Source: Dongia deserti
GTDB lineage: Bacteria; Pseudomonadota; Alphaproteobacteria; Dongiales; Dongiaceae
DNA: 64,000 bases
Assembly: GCF_003574735.1 (NCBI RefSeq)
Contig: NZ_QORW01000002.1
Coordinates: 1 to 64,000 of the forward strand
Reading direction: 5' to 3'
Shown: piece by piece, positions 27,342 through 36,831 of the stretch
Layout: each line of letters begins with the position of its first letter
How positions within the stretch are numbered: position 1 is the first letter of the stretch
Notes under the pieces: model-generated
Seen by the model: the letters and a program-made list of their open reading frames with translations, nothing else
Told to the model about the DNA's origin: nothing
The model's database searches: none
Position numbers and translations under genes: made by a program

Positions 27342-29381
27342 ATGGTGGGTCGGCGCATTTATTATGCTGTTTTTAACCAGACTGATCCTACAAAGCCCGC
27401 CATGCTTGCGCGTCCTCCCGCTTTCGGACTGAAGGTCAAGATCGTCGTTGCGCTGTCCGTCGCAGTGCTGGCGATCCTGGCGGCGTTCGTCTCTTACGAA
27501 ATGGAACGCTTCCGGGTCGAGCGGATGGGCGAGCTGCGCGCCACCGCCCAGAACCTGGCCAACCTCTATTCCGGTGCGGTCGCCAGTTCGGTCTGGGAGT
27601 TCGACAAGGACAATACCCGCTCCCAGCTGGAAGCTTTGAGGGTCGTCGAGGGCTTTCAGCGGGCCGTGATCTGGGAGACTAACGGCCCCGAGTTCGTCGC
27701 CGTCTCGAACCGCATCGCCGACGGCCCGCATGTCGAGGGCAAGGCCAAGATCTTCGTGAACGGCAAGGAGATCGCCTGGATCCTGGTGCGCCTGTCGCGC
27801 AATGTCGTGGTTGCTGCGGAAGAGCGCCACCTGCAGCAGATCCTGTATACCGTGGGCGCGTTGGCAGTCGCCCTGCTCACCAGCGTCTTCGCCGCGCTGC
27901 ATTTCCTGACACGTCCGCTCGACCGCATGACAAACCTGATGCAGCGCTTTGCGACCGGTCAGTTGGGCGGCCAGATCCCCTTCGTGTCGCGCCATGACGA
28001 GGTCGGCCGCATGGCGCAAGCGCTCGCTGTCTTCCGCGATCATGCCATCGAGCGCCGCAATGCCGAGCTGGCGCTGCAGCGGCGCACCGAAGAGCTCGAT
28101 GCGCTCAACAAGGACCTGCTGAAGGCGCGCGACGCCGCCGAATCCGCGAACCGCATCAAGTCCGAGTTTCTGGCGTCCATGAGCCACGAGATCCGCACGC
28201 CGATGAACGGCATCGTCGGCATGGTGCATGTGTTGATGTCGACGCTGCTGCAGCCGGACCAGCGCGAGAAGCTGAGCACACTTGCGAGCGCGGCCTCCAC
28301 CCTGCTCAGCATACTCAACGACATCCTCGACATCTCCAAGATCGAGGCGGGCCGGCTGGAGCTTGACGTCGCGCCGTTCCGGCCGCGGCGCATGCTCGAC
28401 GACATGATGGCCTTGTGGCGCCCATCGGCCCTCAACAAAGGGCTGGGATTGAAGAGCCATGTCGATCCCGGCGTCCCGCCGCTCCTGATGGGCGACGCCA
28501 ACCGCATCGGGCAGATCGTCGCCAACTACCTGGGCAATGCCATCAAGTTCACCGAGCGCGGGACCGTCACGGTGCACCTGTCCGGCGAGCCACGCGGCGA
28601 AAGGCTGTATCGCCTGCGTGTCTCCGTCACGGACACCGGCATCGGCATCGACCCCGATACGATGCCGCGGCTGTTCCAGAAATTCAGCCAAGCCGACACG
28701 TCCACCACGCGCAAGTTCGGCGGCACGGGCCTCGGCCTGGCGATCTGCCGGGAACTGGCACAACTGATGGGCGGTCAGGTCGGCGTCGACAGCGCGCCCG
28801 GCAAAGGCTCGACCTTCTGGTTCGCAATGGACAGCCCCATCGCCGATGCCACGGTCCTGCCGATGCCGGAGGCGGGTACGCGCTCGCGCCTGCTGGCGCT
28901 GCCCGGCGAGCGCAGGCTCAATCTACTGGTGGTCGAGGACAATCACGTCAATCAGGTCGTCATCGCCTCCATGCTGCGTACCGCCGGCCACGAATGCGAC
29001 ATCGCAAAGGACGGCGCCGAGGCGATCGCGTCCGTGCAGAACAGCCGCTATGACGGCGTCCTGATGGACATCCAGATGCCGGTGATCGACGGCGTCGAAG
29101 CGACCCGGAGTATTCGCAAGCTCGGCGGCAAGTATATGACGCTGCCGATCATCGCCCTGACTGCGAACGCGATGGCGGGCGATGAGGAGCGTTACCTCGG
29201 CCTCGGTATGAACGACTACGTGCCGAAGCCGATCGACCCCGATCGCTTGACCCTCGCGCTGCGCCGCTCCATTGCGACCGATGCCGCCCCCATCCGCCGC
29301 GCCGACCTGCGAACAGTGCCGGAACCCGCTGCAAGCAGCGAAGATGACGAAGACCTGAAACGGCTGCTCGGCTCGCTGTAA
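27342..29381 (+). CDS. Hybrid sensor histidine kinase with receiver domain
   Basis: An inner-membrane hybrid kinase of about 679 residues. Two transmembrane helices (about 24-45 and 165-187) flank a small periplasmic sensor domain with the [12 protein letters not shown] block. A HAMP domain ([15 protein letters not shown] onward), a coiled coil and the HisKA domain with [10 protein letters not shown] (His near residue 282) follow. Next come the HATPase domain with [13 protein letters not shown] and a C-terminal receiver with DIQMP (Asp near 576). No separate response regulator or phosphotransfer gene is adjacent, so its partner lies elsewhere. The start is uncertain: TTG 27318, ATG 27342 and ATG 27402 are all in frame. 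Confidence 0.9.
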   Translation: MVGRRIYYAVFNQTDPTKPAMLARPPAFGLKVKIVVALSVAVLAILAAFVSYEMERFRVERMGELRATAQNLANLYSGAVASSVWEFDKDNTRSQLEALRVVEGFQRAVIWETNGPEFVAVSNRIADGPHVEGKAKIFVNGKEIAWILVRLSRNVVVAAEERHLQQILYTVGALAVALLTSVFAALHFLTRPLDRMTNLMQRFATGQLGGQIPFVSRHDEVGRMAQALAVFRDHAIERRNAELALQRRTEELDALNKDLLKARDAAESANRIKSEFLASMSHEIRTPMNGIVGMVHVLMSTLLQPDQREKLSTLASAASTLLSILNDILDISKIEAGRLELDVAPFRPRRMLDDMMALWRPSALNKGLGLKSHVDPGVPPLLMGDANRIGQIVANYLGNAIKFTERGTVTVHLSGEPRGERLYRLRVSVTDTGIGIDPDTMPRLFQKFSQADTSTTRKFGGTGLGLAICRELAQLMGGQVGVDSAPGKGSTFWFAMDSPIADATVLPMPEAGTRSRLLALPGERRLNLLVVEDNHVNQVVIASMLRTAGHECDIAKDGAEAIASVQNSRYDGVLMDIQMPVIDGVEATRSIRKLGGKYMTLPIIALTANAMAGDEERYLGLGMNDYVPKPIDPDRLTLALRRSIATDAAPIRRADLRTVPEPAASSEDDEDLKRLLGSL

Positions 29382-29384
29382 CAC

Positions 29385-31802
29385 CTACATCCTGAGACGC
29401 TTGCCGTCCGGATCATAGGGCGCATCCTTCAGCATGCGCGCCGCGCGCCGTTCGCCAAGGATCTCGATCTCCAACGCGCGAGAGTCATTGGCGAATTCGC
29501 TGCGGATGTAACCGAGACCGATGGCATGTTCCACGTGGAACGCAAAGCCGCCGGAGGTCAGCCGGCCTACGACTTCGCCGTCCGCCAGGATCGGCTCATT
29601 GCCCATCGGATCGACGTCGCCCTCAGCGAGCGCGAAAATCGCGAGGCGGCGCTTCGACGGCTCCCCTAGAACGCGTTTCGCGGCGTCATGCCCGATGAAA
29701 TCGCCCTTGTCGAGCCGCACGAAGCGGCCGAGACCCGCCTCCGCCGGCGTATAGTCGACGCTGTATTCGCGGCCCCAGGAGCCGTAGCCCTTCTCCAGGC
29801 GCAACGCGTTGAGCGCGCGCATGCCGCAGAGCCTGAGCCCGTGCGGCTTGCCGGCTGCACGAAGCCGCTCCAGCACATGCAGCTGCAATTCCGGCGCGGT
29901 GTAGATCTCGTAACCCAATTCGCCCGTGAAACTGACGCGGATCACGATCGCGTCCGCCAAGCCCGCCTTCATGCGCCGCGCCGACAGGAACGGGAAGGCC
30001 TGCTGCGAGATATCTTCGCTGACAAGCTCGGCCAGAACGTCACGCGCCTTCGGCCCCGTGAGCGAGAAGCCGGTCCAATCAGCCGTCACGTCACGGATCG
30101 TCACGTCCTTGCCACCCCGATTCCGGTCGAACCAGCGCTGGTAGTAGACGATGGCAGTCGGCGATCCGATCATCAGGTAATGGTCTGCCGCAAGACGCGT
30201 AACCGTCAGGTCGCCGAACACCTGGCCTTTGGGCGTGAGCAACGGCGCCAGCGCCGTCTTGCCGTCCGCTTGCGGCAGCCTGTTGCATATCAGGCGATCG
30301 AGAAACGCCGTGGCGCCGGGCCCCGCCACATCGAACTTGGCGTAGCAGGAGGATTCGAACAGGCCGACTGCTTGGCGCACGGCCTTCGCTTCCTCGCCGA
30401 CCCGCGCAAAAGCATCGGATCGGCGGAAGGCCGGCGTCTCTTTCGCCTGCTTGCCCTTGCCCGCGAACCACAGCGGGTATTCCCAGCCATAGAGCGCGCC
30501 GAAGGCGGCACCCGCCTGCTGGAAGGCGCCATAGGCCGGCGTGGTCTTGAGCGGACGCGCGGCCGGCAATTCTTCGTTCGGGCAGGTGATGGTGAAGCGG
30601 CGGCGATAATTCTCCGTCGTCTTCTCGAGCACGTACGCAGCGTTTACGTGTTCGCCGTAGCGCGCGACATCCATGGCAAACACGTCCATGCCCGGCTCGC
30701 CCTCGACGATCCATTGCGCCACGGCGAGACCGACGCCGCCACCCTGGCTGAAACCGGCCATGACACCGCACGCGAGGAAGTAGTTATGTAAGCCGCGTAC
30801 CGGGCCGATGATCGGGTTGCCGTCCGGCGAGAAAACCATGCCGCCATTGATGACGCGCTTGATCCCGCCGTCGGCGAGGCAGGGATAACGCTCCATGGCG
30901 ATTTCGAGCGCGCTCCAGATCCGGTCGACATCATTGGGCAGCAGCTCGTGGGCGAAGTCCTGCGGCGTGCCGCCGACCGCCCAGTGCTTGCAGCCATGCT
31001 CATAGGTACCGATCAGCAGGCCTTTGCCTTCCTGCCGCAGATAGGATTCGCCGTCGAAATCGATCGACATCGGCAGTTCGCGGTCAAGCGCAGCGACGGC
31101 GGGAATGTCGTTGGTGACGATATACTGGTGCTCCATCGGAATGATGGGCAGCTCCACGCCGGCCATCCGCCCGACCTCGCGCGCCCACAGGCCACCGGCA
31201 TTCACGACATAGTCGGCTTCGATGGTGCCTTCCTTGGTGACGACCAGCCAGCCGCCCTTCGCCGTCTGTTTTAGCTCGACGACCGGGTTGCGCAGATAGA
31301 TCTCTGCGCCTTTCGCTTTCGCCGCCTTCGCATAGGCGTTGGTAACGCCGGAGGGATCGACATGGCCATCATTGGGGTCGAAGAGCGCGCCGATGAAGCG
31401 CGACGTGTCGATCAACGGATTGAGCTTTTTCACTTCGTCCAATGAAACGAAGTCGAGATCGAGGCCGAGATGGCGCGCTCGCCCCCGCTCCATCCGAAAG
31501 TAATCCATACACGTCTCATTCGCGGCGACATAGAGGCAGCCCACGCGATGCATGCCGCAGACCTGTCCCGACTCCTTCTCCAGTTCGTCATAGAGGCGCA
31601 CCGTATAGGCCTGCAGTGCCGACATGTTGGTATCGCCGTTGATGGTGTGCATGCCGCCTGCCGCATGCCAGGTCGAGCCGGAGGTCAGCTCCGAGCGCTC
31701 GATCAATACGACATCGCTCCAGCCGAGCTTGGTGAGATGATAGAGCACGCTGACGCCGACCACGCCGCCGCCGACCACCGCCACGCGTACATGCGATTTC
31801 AT
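29385..31802 (-). CDS. Dimethylglycine/sarcosine dehydrogenase-like flavoprotein (paralogue A)
   Basis: An 805-residue two-domain enzyme: an N-terminal FAD-dependent amine oxidoreductase and a C-terminal GcvT-like folate-binding domain. This is the layout of dimethylglycine and sarcosine dehydrogenases, which demethylate N-methylglycines and pass formaldehyde to tetrahydrofolate. The dinucleotide motif VAVVGGGVVG is near residue 6. GSTWHAAG contains the histidine that is covalently linked to FAD in mammalian dimethylglycine dehydrogenase. The C-terminal part shows GELGYEIYT and ALRLEKGYGSWGREY. It is preceded by GAAGGA and is the last of a minus-strand cluster with two paralogues. Confidence 0.9.
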   Translation of the reverse strand: MKSHVRVAVVGGGVVGVSVLYHLTKLGWSDVVLIERSELTSGSTWHAAGGMHTINGDTNMSALQAYTVRLYDELEKESGQVCGMHRVGCLYVAANETCMDYFRMERGRARHLGLDLDFVSLDEVKKLNPLIDTSRFIGALFDPNDGHVDPSGVTNAYAKAAKAKGAEIYLRNPVVELKQTAKGGWLVVTKEGTIEADYVVNAGGLWAREVGRMAGVELPIIPMEHQYIVTNDIPAVAALDRELPMSIDFDGESYLRQEGKGLLIGTYEHGCKHWAVGGTPQDFAHELLPNDVDRIWSALEIAMERYPCLADGGIKRVINGGMVFSPDGNPIIGPVRGLHNYFLACGVMAGFSQGGGVGLAVAQWIVEGEPGMDVFAMDVARYGEHVNAAYVLEKTTENYRRRFTITCPNEELPAARPLKTTPAYGAFQQAGAAFGALYGWEYPLWFAGKGKQAKETPAFRRSDAFARVGEEAKAVRQAVGLFESSCYAKFDVAGPGATAFLDRLICNRLPQADGKTALAPLLTPKGQVFGDLTVTRLAADHYLMIGSPTAIVYYQRWFDRNRGGKDVTIRDVTADWTGFSLTGPKARDVLAELVSEDISQQAFPFLSARRMKAGLADAIVIRVSFTGELGYEIYTAPELQLHVLERLRAAGKPHGLRLCGMRALNALRLEKGYGSWGREYSVDYTPAEAGLGRFVRLDKGDFIGHDAAKRVLGEPSKRRLAIFALAEGDVDPMGNEPILADGEVVGRLTSGGFAFHVEHAIGLGYIRSEFANDSRALEIEILGERRAARMLKDAPYDPDGKRLRM

Positions 31803-31898
31803 GAGAACGAGTCCTTCGCGAATTCGGAAAGCCTCGCGAACTCTGCCAAGCACACCGGAGCCCGGCAACGCGCCAAATGGTCAGTAGCCCCGTGAGAT

Positions 31899-32468
31899 TT
31901 AGTCATGTTCGCTGCCGGACTTTGCCGCCAGGTCCGCGGCGCTGCGCCAGCGATAGCCGGCGAGCACCAGCCGCCCATCACGATCGGTTTCCACCAGCAC
32001 CGACGACAGCCTGGCGCCGATCCGCTCATAGAACGACCGCGCCGATCCGTTGCTCGCCAGCGACCAGAGCGCAACTTCGCCCGCACCGTGCCGGGCCATC
32101 GCGTCGCCCAGCGCATGCATCAGCTTTCGCCCCAGGCCGCGGCGCAGATGCGACTGCAGGACGTAGAGGACGGGCACCTTGAAAGCCGGGCCGAACATCA
32201 CGGGCCTGGCGCGCACGCCGCCGACGAAGCCGACGATCCCGGCAGCCGGGTCGATCGCGACGAAGGTCCAGCGGCTGCCGGGCGGATCCTTCAGCAGCCC
32301 GGCCCACATCCGCAAACGCGTCGGCACGGACTGCCGGTCCAGCACGTGCTGCGGCAACTGCCCGACATAGGCCTCCTGCCAGCCCTTCACGTGGACCTTT
32401 GCGATCCCTTCCGCATCGTCCGGAATGGCCGGCCGGACAAACGGCTCGATGGGCGTTTCGGTGTTCAT
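31899..32468 (-). CDS. GNAT family N-acetyltransferase
   Basis: A 189-residue GCN5-related acetyltransferase that moves acetyl from acetyl-CoA to an amine. The acetyl-CoA binding motif A is visible as LQSHLRRGLGRKLMHALGD (about residues 105-123). It is followed by the motif B-like NGSARSFYERIGAR. The N-terminal part FVRPAIPDDAEGIAKVHVKGW is typical of the fold. Its start overlaps the methyltransferase stop by 4 nt (ATGA), so the two are translated together. The acceptor is unknown; an amine linked to the methylamine pathway is possible but not shown. Confidence 0.9.
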   Translation of the reverse strand: MNTETPIEPFVRPAIPDDAEGIAKVHVKGWQEAYVGQLPQHVLDRQSVPTRLRMWAGLLKDPPGSRWTFVAIDPAAGIVGFVGGVRARPVMFGPAFKVPVLYVLQSHLRRGLGRKLMHALGDAMARHGAGEVALWSLASNGSARSFYERIGARLSSVLVETDRDGRLVLAGYRWRSAADLAAKSGSEHD

Positions 32469-33232
32469 GACTTCCTAGCCCATAGCCGGCCGGGACGCAG
32501 CTCGCCCCTATCGAGAACGACCGTCATCATGCGCCAATCTTCGATGAAATGGTCACGCATCTCCGCGCCCAAGCTTTGCGTCATGAGGTCAAAAAGCTCG
32601 CCCCACATCCGAGCCAGCTCCCGCTTGGCGAGATCGCAATACCAGGCGTTTGTATCAACCAGCTTCACGTCCTCGAAGCCGAATTCGTGCAGCATTAGCC
32701 CGTAGTCCGTGAGCGTGGTCGGATGATAGGGAATACCCTCCAACTCGATGAAATAGAGCATGTCGGCGCTGAAGGGCCCCGGCCCCTTCATCCAGTCGCC
32801 GCCCGCGAGGCGACCGCCCGGCTTCAGCACGCGGTGCACCTCGCGCAGCAGAGCCCGTTTGTCGATCACATGCAGCCAGGCATCTTTGGTAAAGACGATA
32901 TCGAAGCTGGCATCGGCAAAGGGCAGCGGCTTCTCCGGCGCGATCACCTTGAAGGAAATCCGGTCGTCTGTGACGCGCTGTCGCGCCCGTGCGATCAAAG
33001 GCGCTCCGACATCAACCCCCATCACATTCGCAGCGCCGAGTTCCACCAGCACCTGATCGAGCCCGCCGATGCCGCAGCCGATGTCGAGCACGCGCTTTCC
33101 GGAGAGGTCGATACCTCCCATGATCTCGCGCACTGCCTGCGGACCGCCGGGCGACAGGCACCCCTCGCCCCAGATGATCTGGAGCATGTCCAGCATCGCG
33201 GTGTCGTAGTCGTGAGAGATCTGGTCAACCAT
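32465..33232 (-). CDS. SAM-dependent methyltransferase, phosphoethanolamine N-methyltransferase-like
   Basis: A 255-residue class I methyltransferase. The SAM-binding motif I, DIGCGIGGLD, is at residues 50-59 and is preceded by WGEGCLSPGGPQA, a segment that strongly resembles phosphoethanolamine and glycine/sarcosine N-methyltransferases. Motif II/III blocks (DIVFTKDAWLHV, VLKPGGRLAGGDW) follow. By family this enzyme would add methyl groups to an amine using S-adenosylmethionine. That is noteworthy beside demethylating enzymes. It is translationally coupled to the GNAT gene. The true acceptor cannot be read from sequence. Confidence 0.88.
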   Translation of the reverse strand: MVDQISHDYDTAMLDMLQIIWGEGCLSPGGPQAVREIMGGIDLSGKRVLDIGCGIGGLDQVLVELGAANVMGVDVGAPLIARARQRVTDDRISFKVIAPEKPLPFADASFDIVFTKDAWLHVIDKRALLREVHRVLKPGGRLAGGDWMKGPGPFSADMLYFIELEGIPYHPTTLTDYGLMLHEFGFEDVKLVDTNAWYCDLAKRELARMWGELFDLMTQSLGAEMRDHFIEDWRMMTVVLDRGELRPGRLWARKS

Positions 33233-33278
33233 GGCCCTATCAGAGCCCAGAGCCCGGCCTTTGACCAGAGGGTGCCGG

Positions 33279-35726
33279 CTACGCCTTGATCCGCGTCATC
33301 TTCGGATCGTAGAGCGGCTCTAGGCTGACTTTGGCGGGATAGCGCGCGCAGGCGATTTCCAGCTCGTACGAACCGGAGAGCACGTCCTCCAGCGTCACGC
33401 CGTTCTCCTTGTCGCGCACATAGCCGATGCCGATATTGGTCTCGAGCGTATAGCCGTACCCGCCGGAGGAAAGCCAGCCGACTTGGCGGCCGTTGCGGAA
33501 GATGGTCTCGCGCCCAAGCAGCACGATCGACGGATCGTCGACCGTGAAGCAGGCAAGCAGCTTGGGCAGTTTCTTCATCGCTTGCCTGGTCAGCGCCTCG
33601 CGCCCCAGGAACGGGATGTTCTTCTTCAGCTTCACCGCCCAGCCCATGCCTGCTTCCAGTGGCGAATGATCTGGTGTGATGTCGCTGGACCAGGCGCGAT
33701 AGAATTTCTCCAGGCGCAGGCTTTCGATCGCGCGATAGCCCGCGTTGCGGATGCCGTGCACCACACCTGCCTGCATCAGCGCGTCATAGACGCTGGCGAG
33801 CGAGTCCAGCGGCATGTGGAGTTCCCAGCCCAGCTCGCCCACGTAGGTGACGCGCAAGGCGCGCACCGGCACGCCGGCGATCGTGATCTCGCGATGCTGG
33901 CCGAAAGGGAAAGCAGCGTTGCTCACGTCCGCCTCGGTGACAGCAGAGAGAACGTCGCGCGCCCTCGGTCCCATCAGGCTCAATACCCCGTTGGACGAGG
34001 TCATGTCGATCAGCCGCGCATCGAGGCCCTCCGGGATGTGGCTGCGGATCCAGTGAAAATCGTGGATCGCGAAGCCTGTTCCGGTCACGATGTAGTAGCA
34101 ATCGTCATCGAGCCGCGAGACAGTGAGGTCGCATTCGATGCCGCCACGCTCGTTCAGCATCTGGGTATAGACGAGGCGCCCTGGCCTCACCGCCACATCA
34201 TTTGCGCAGATCCAGGAGAGCGCCGCCTCCGCGTCCTTGCCGACCATCAGGAATTTGGCGAAAGACGTCTGGTCGATCACCACCGCGTTTTCGCGACAAG
34301 CATTGTGCTCTGCGCCCACATGGGGGAACCAGTTCTGCCGGCTGTAGGTGTAGACGTCTTTCGGCTCCACTCCTCTCGGCGCGAACCAGTTCGGCCGTTC
34401 CCATCCCAGCTTCCACCCGAACACTGCGCCCTGTTCCTTCAGGCGACGGTAGAGTGGCGAGGTGCGGACCGGTCGCGCGCTTTCCAGCTCCTCATGTGGC
34501 CATGCCATGGAATAATGGTGCGCATAGGCTTCGAGCGTGCGGGTGCTCACCCAAGTGCGGTCGCGATGCACCTGGCCGAAGCGGCGGATGTCGACCGGCC
34601 ACAGATCCATCGGCGCCTCGCCTTCCGCCACCCACTCGGCGAGCGCGCGGCCGGCGCCTCCGCCTGACGCGATGCCGAAGGCGTTGAACCCGGCGCCGAC
34701 ATAGAAGTTCTCCAGCTCCGGTGCCTCGCCCAGGATGAAATTGCCATCGGGCGTGAAGCTCTCCGGGCCGTTGATCATCTGCTTGATACCGGCCGTGCTG
34801 AGCGCCGGCACACGTGCGAGCGCCTGTTCCATCAGCGGCTCGAAATGGTCTGTGTCGGTGTCGAGCAGCTGGAATGCGAAATCCTCCGGCAATGGATGGG
34901 CTTGCCAGGGCTTCGGGTTGTGCTCATAGCCACCCATGACGAGCCCACCGACCTCCTCCTTGAAATAGATCAGGCGGTCGGGATCGCGTAGAGTCGGCAG
35001 ATTCTTCGGCACGCCGGCGATCGGCTCCGTCACGAGATACTGGTGCTGCACCGAAGTGAGCGGCACGCTGACACCGGCGAGCTCGCCAATGCGCCGCGCC
35101 CACTGGCCGGCACAGTTCACAATCACCTCGGCCTTGATCGTGCCTTGGCTGGTCTCGACACCAACGGCACGGCCTTTCTCGATCAAGATGCCGGTGACCG
35201 CAACATCTTCGATGATCTTGACGCCGCCCTGCCGCGCCCCTTTCGCGAGCGACTGCGTCAGATCGGCGGGATTGACCTGTCCATCGGTCGGCAAGAAGGC
35301 CGCACCAACCACGTCAGAAATGTCCATGACCGGCCAAAGCTTCTGCGCCTCCTGCGGCGAGAGCAGATGCATCTCCAGCCCAAAGGAGTGCGCGGTGGTC
35401 GCCTGGCGCTTGATCTCTGTCATGCGCTCCGCATTGCAGGCGAGCCGCAGGCCGCCATTGCGCTTCCACCCCGTCGCGAGGCCGGTCTCCTGCTCCAGCG
35501 TGTCGTAGAGCTCGACCGAGTATTTCAACAGTTGGGTGATGTTGGCCGAGGTGCGCAGCTGTCCCACCAACCCCGCCGCATGCCACGTGCTGCCGGAAGT
35601 CAGCTTGTTCCGCTCGATCAGCACGACATCCTTCCAGCCCAGCTTGGCCAGATGATAGGCCGTCGAGCAGCCGATAATGCCGCCGCCAATGATGATAGCG
35701 CGGGCTTGGGTGGGAAGTGTGGTCAT
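33279..35726 (-). CDS. Dimethylglycine/sarcosine dehydrogenase-like flavoprotein (paralogue B)
   Basis: An 815-residue FAD oxidoreductase fused to a GcvT-like domain, paralogous to the genes at 29385 and 36832. The N terminus has RAIIIGGGIIGCSTAYHLAKLG, and GSTWHAAGLVGQLR carries the flavin-linked histidine position. GPESFTPDGN and NAFGIASGGGAGRALAEW close the oxidase domain. The folate-binding part includes NERGGIECDLTVSRL, GELGWELHMP and SLRLEKFYRAWSSDI. The start at 35726 places the FAD motif near residue 10; the frame extending to 35795 crosses a repeat-rich intergenic piece. It lies 46 bp upstream of the methyltransferase gene. Confidence 0.91.
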   Translation of the reverse strand: MTTLPTQARAIIIGGGIIGCSTAYHLAKLGWKDVVLIERNKLTSGSTWHAAGLVGQLRTSANITQLLKYSVELYDTLEQETGLATGWKRNGGLRLACNAERMTEIKRQATTAHSFGLEMHLLSPQEAQKLWPVMDISDVVGAAFLPTDGQVNPADLTQSLAKGARQGGVKIIEDVAVTGILIEKGRAVGVETSQGTIKAEVIVNCAGQWARRIGELAGVSVPLTSVQHQYLVTEPIAGVPKNLPTLRDPDRLIYFKEEVGGLVMGGYEHNPKPWQAHPLPEDFAFQLLDTDTDHFEPLMEQALARVPALSTAGIKQMINGPESFTPDGNFILGEAPELENFYVGAGFNAFGIASGGGAGRALAEWVAEGEAPMDLWPVDIRRFGQVHRDRTWVSTRTLEAYAHHYSMAWPHEELESARPVRTSPLYRRLKEQGAVFGWKLGWERPNWFAPRGVEPKDVYTYSRQNWFPHVGAEHNACRENAVVIDQTSFAKFLMVGKDAEAALSWICANDVAVRPGRLVYTQMLNERGGIECDLTVSRLDDDCYYIVTGTGFAIHDFHWIRSHIPEGLDARLIDMTSSNGVLSLMGPRARDVLSAVTEADVSNAAFPFGQHREITIAGVPVRALRVTYVGELGWELHMPLDSLASVYDALMQAGVVHGIRNAGYRAIESLRLEKFYRAWSSDITPDHSPLEAGMGWAVKLKKNIPFLGREALTRQAMKKLPKLLACFTVDDPSIVLLGRETIFRNGRQVGWLSSGGYGYTLETNIGIGYVRDKENGVTLEDVLSGSYELEIACARYPAKVSLEPLYDPKMTRIKA

Positions 35727-35784
35727 GCGTGGAGCCTGTTGTTCGAAAGGGGCATGGAGCCCCCGCTCGCTTCCACCGCCCCGA

Positions 35785-35875
35785 CCCTCCCCCATGCTGG
35801 GGGTAGAGGAAGGTAGCTGAGTTCAGAGCTGCGATCCCCTCCCCCGACACCGGGAGAGGCTAGGGAGGGAGAACC
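35785..35875. repeat. Intergenic GC-rich hairpin pair
   Basis: Two short C-run/G-run hairpins occur in the gap between the choline-kinase-like gene and paralogue B. One is CCCCCA at 35789-35794 with its complement at 35798-35803; the other is CTCCC at 35839-35843 with GGGAG at 35852-35856. Such CCCTCCCC-type palindromes are frequent extragenic repeats in alphaproteobacteria. They lie within a probable transcript and may affect mRNA stability. Confidence 0.5.
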
Positions 35876-35888
35876 CGCCGTACAGTCG

Positions 35889-36821
35889 TCAGCCATTGCG
35901 CACCGCCTGCAGATGCTTGCCGAACTCGGCGCTGCCCATGAGCGTCTTGCAGCGTTCGAAGCGGTTGACGGCGTAGGCCCAGAAATCGTCGGCAGGATTC
36001 TGATTCACATGCTGGATGATGCCCCAGAGCGTCCAGAGCAAGTCGCACATCGCCTTGTAGAGCACCATGCGGCCACGATCAGCGGCGGGCGGCTTGCCGC
36101 CGAAATAGGCTTCCAACAGCGCCTCGTCCTGCTCCGGTCCGAACGCCGCTTCGACCGAAACATCACCAAGATCCCACATCGGATCGTTGTTGCCGGCATA
36201 TTCCCAGTCGATGACATAGGCGCGGGCACCGGTATCCAGAAAATTCTCCGCCAGCGGATCGCAATGGCACGGCCTGATCGGCAACGGGCGCGTACCCAGA
36301 GCCGCGCGCACGGCTTCGGCCTCGCGCTTCACATCGTGATAGCCGTCGGGCAGCGGCGCGTTCTTCTTGGCGAGGATGTCCAGATACTCGTCCACCATCT
36401 GGAACAGCTCGAACCGATTCAGGAACGGCGCTGCTTGCTCATGCACGCGCTTCAACGCCAACGCGGAGCGCTGGACGGAGCCGAGGTCCTTGAAGCGGTC
36501 GGCATTCAGGGTGACGCCGCCATCGATATAGCGGCACAGCATGACGCCTGTGACTTCGTCGAAATGCACGACCTCGGCATTGACACCGACCGCCGCCGCC
36601 GATTTGGCGGCGTGCGCCTCGTTCCTGCGGTTGATGTATTCGCTGGTGCCGGCACCGGGGATGCGCAAGACATGACGGCCGAGCGGCGAATCGATGCGGA
36701 AGTTCCGGTTCGTCAAGCCGCCCAGCCGCTCCAGTTTGATCGCGTTCTCCGGCACGTCCTTGAACAGGTCGATGCCGCGCATCGCGGTCAGCACATCCTT
36801 GCGATCGATGTCCGCGCTCAT
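35889..36821 (-). CDS. Choline/ethanolamine kinase-like phosphotransferase
   Basis: A 310-residue protein of the choline/ethanolamine kinase (LicA-like) branch of the protein-kinase-like fold. The glycine-rich N-lobe reads RLGGLTNRNFRI (about 32-43). The catalytic Brenner-type motif is HCDPLAENFLD, with Asp188 and Asn193, and the choline-kinase motif VIDWEYAGNNDPMWDLGD carries the metal-binding Asp205. This set of residues is complete, so it is probably an active ATP-dependent kinase for choline, ethanolamine or a related amino alcohol. It sits between two dimethylglycine-dehydrogenase-like genes, with 10 bp to paralogue C. Confidence 0.88.
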   Translation of the reverse strand: MSADIDRKDVLTAMRGIDLFKDVPENAIKLERLGGLTNRNFRIDSPLGRHVLRIPGAGTSEYINRRNEAHAAKSAAAVGVNAEVVHFDEVTGVMLCRYIDGGVTLNADRFKDLGSVQRSALALKRVHEQAAPFLNRFELFQMVDEYLDILAKKNAPLPDGYHDVKREAEAVRAALGTRPLPIRPCHCDPLAENFLDTGARAYVIDWEYAGNNDPMWDLGDVSVEAAFGPEQDEALLEAYFGGKPPAADRGRMVLYKAMCDLLWTLWGIIQHVNQNPADDFWAYAVNRFERCKTLMGSAEFGKHLQAVRNG

Positions 36822-36831
36822 GTGGCCCGCC

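Noticed and set aside
27198-28763. 521-codon minus-strand frame
   Set aside because: Antisense to the hybrid histidine kinase and would extend into the Rrf2 promoter; composition is non-coding.
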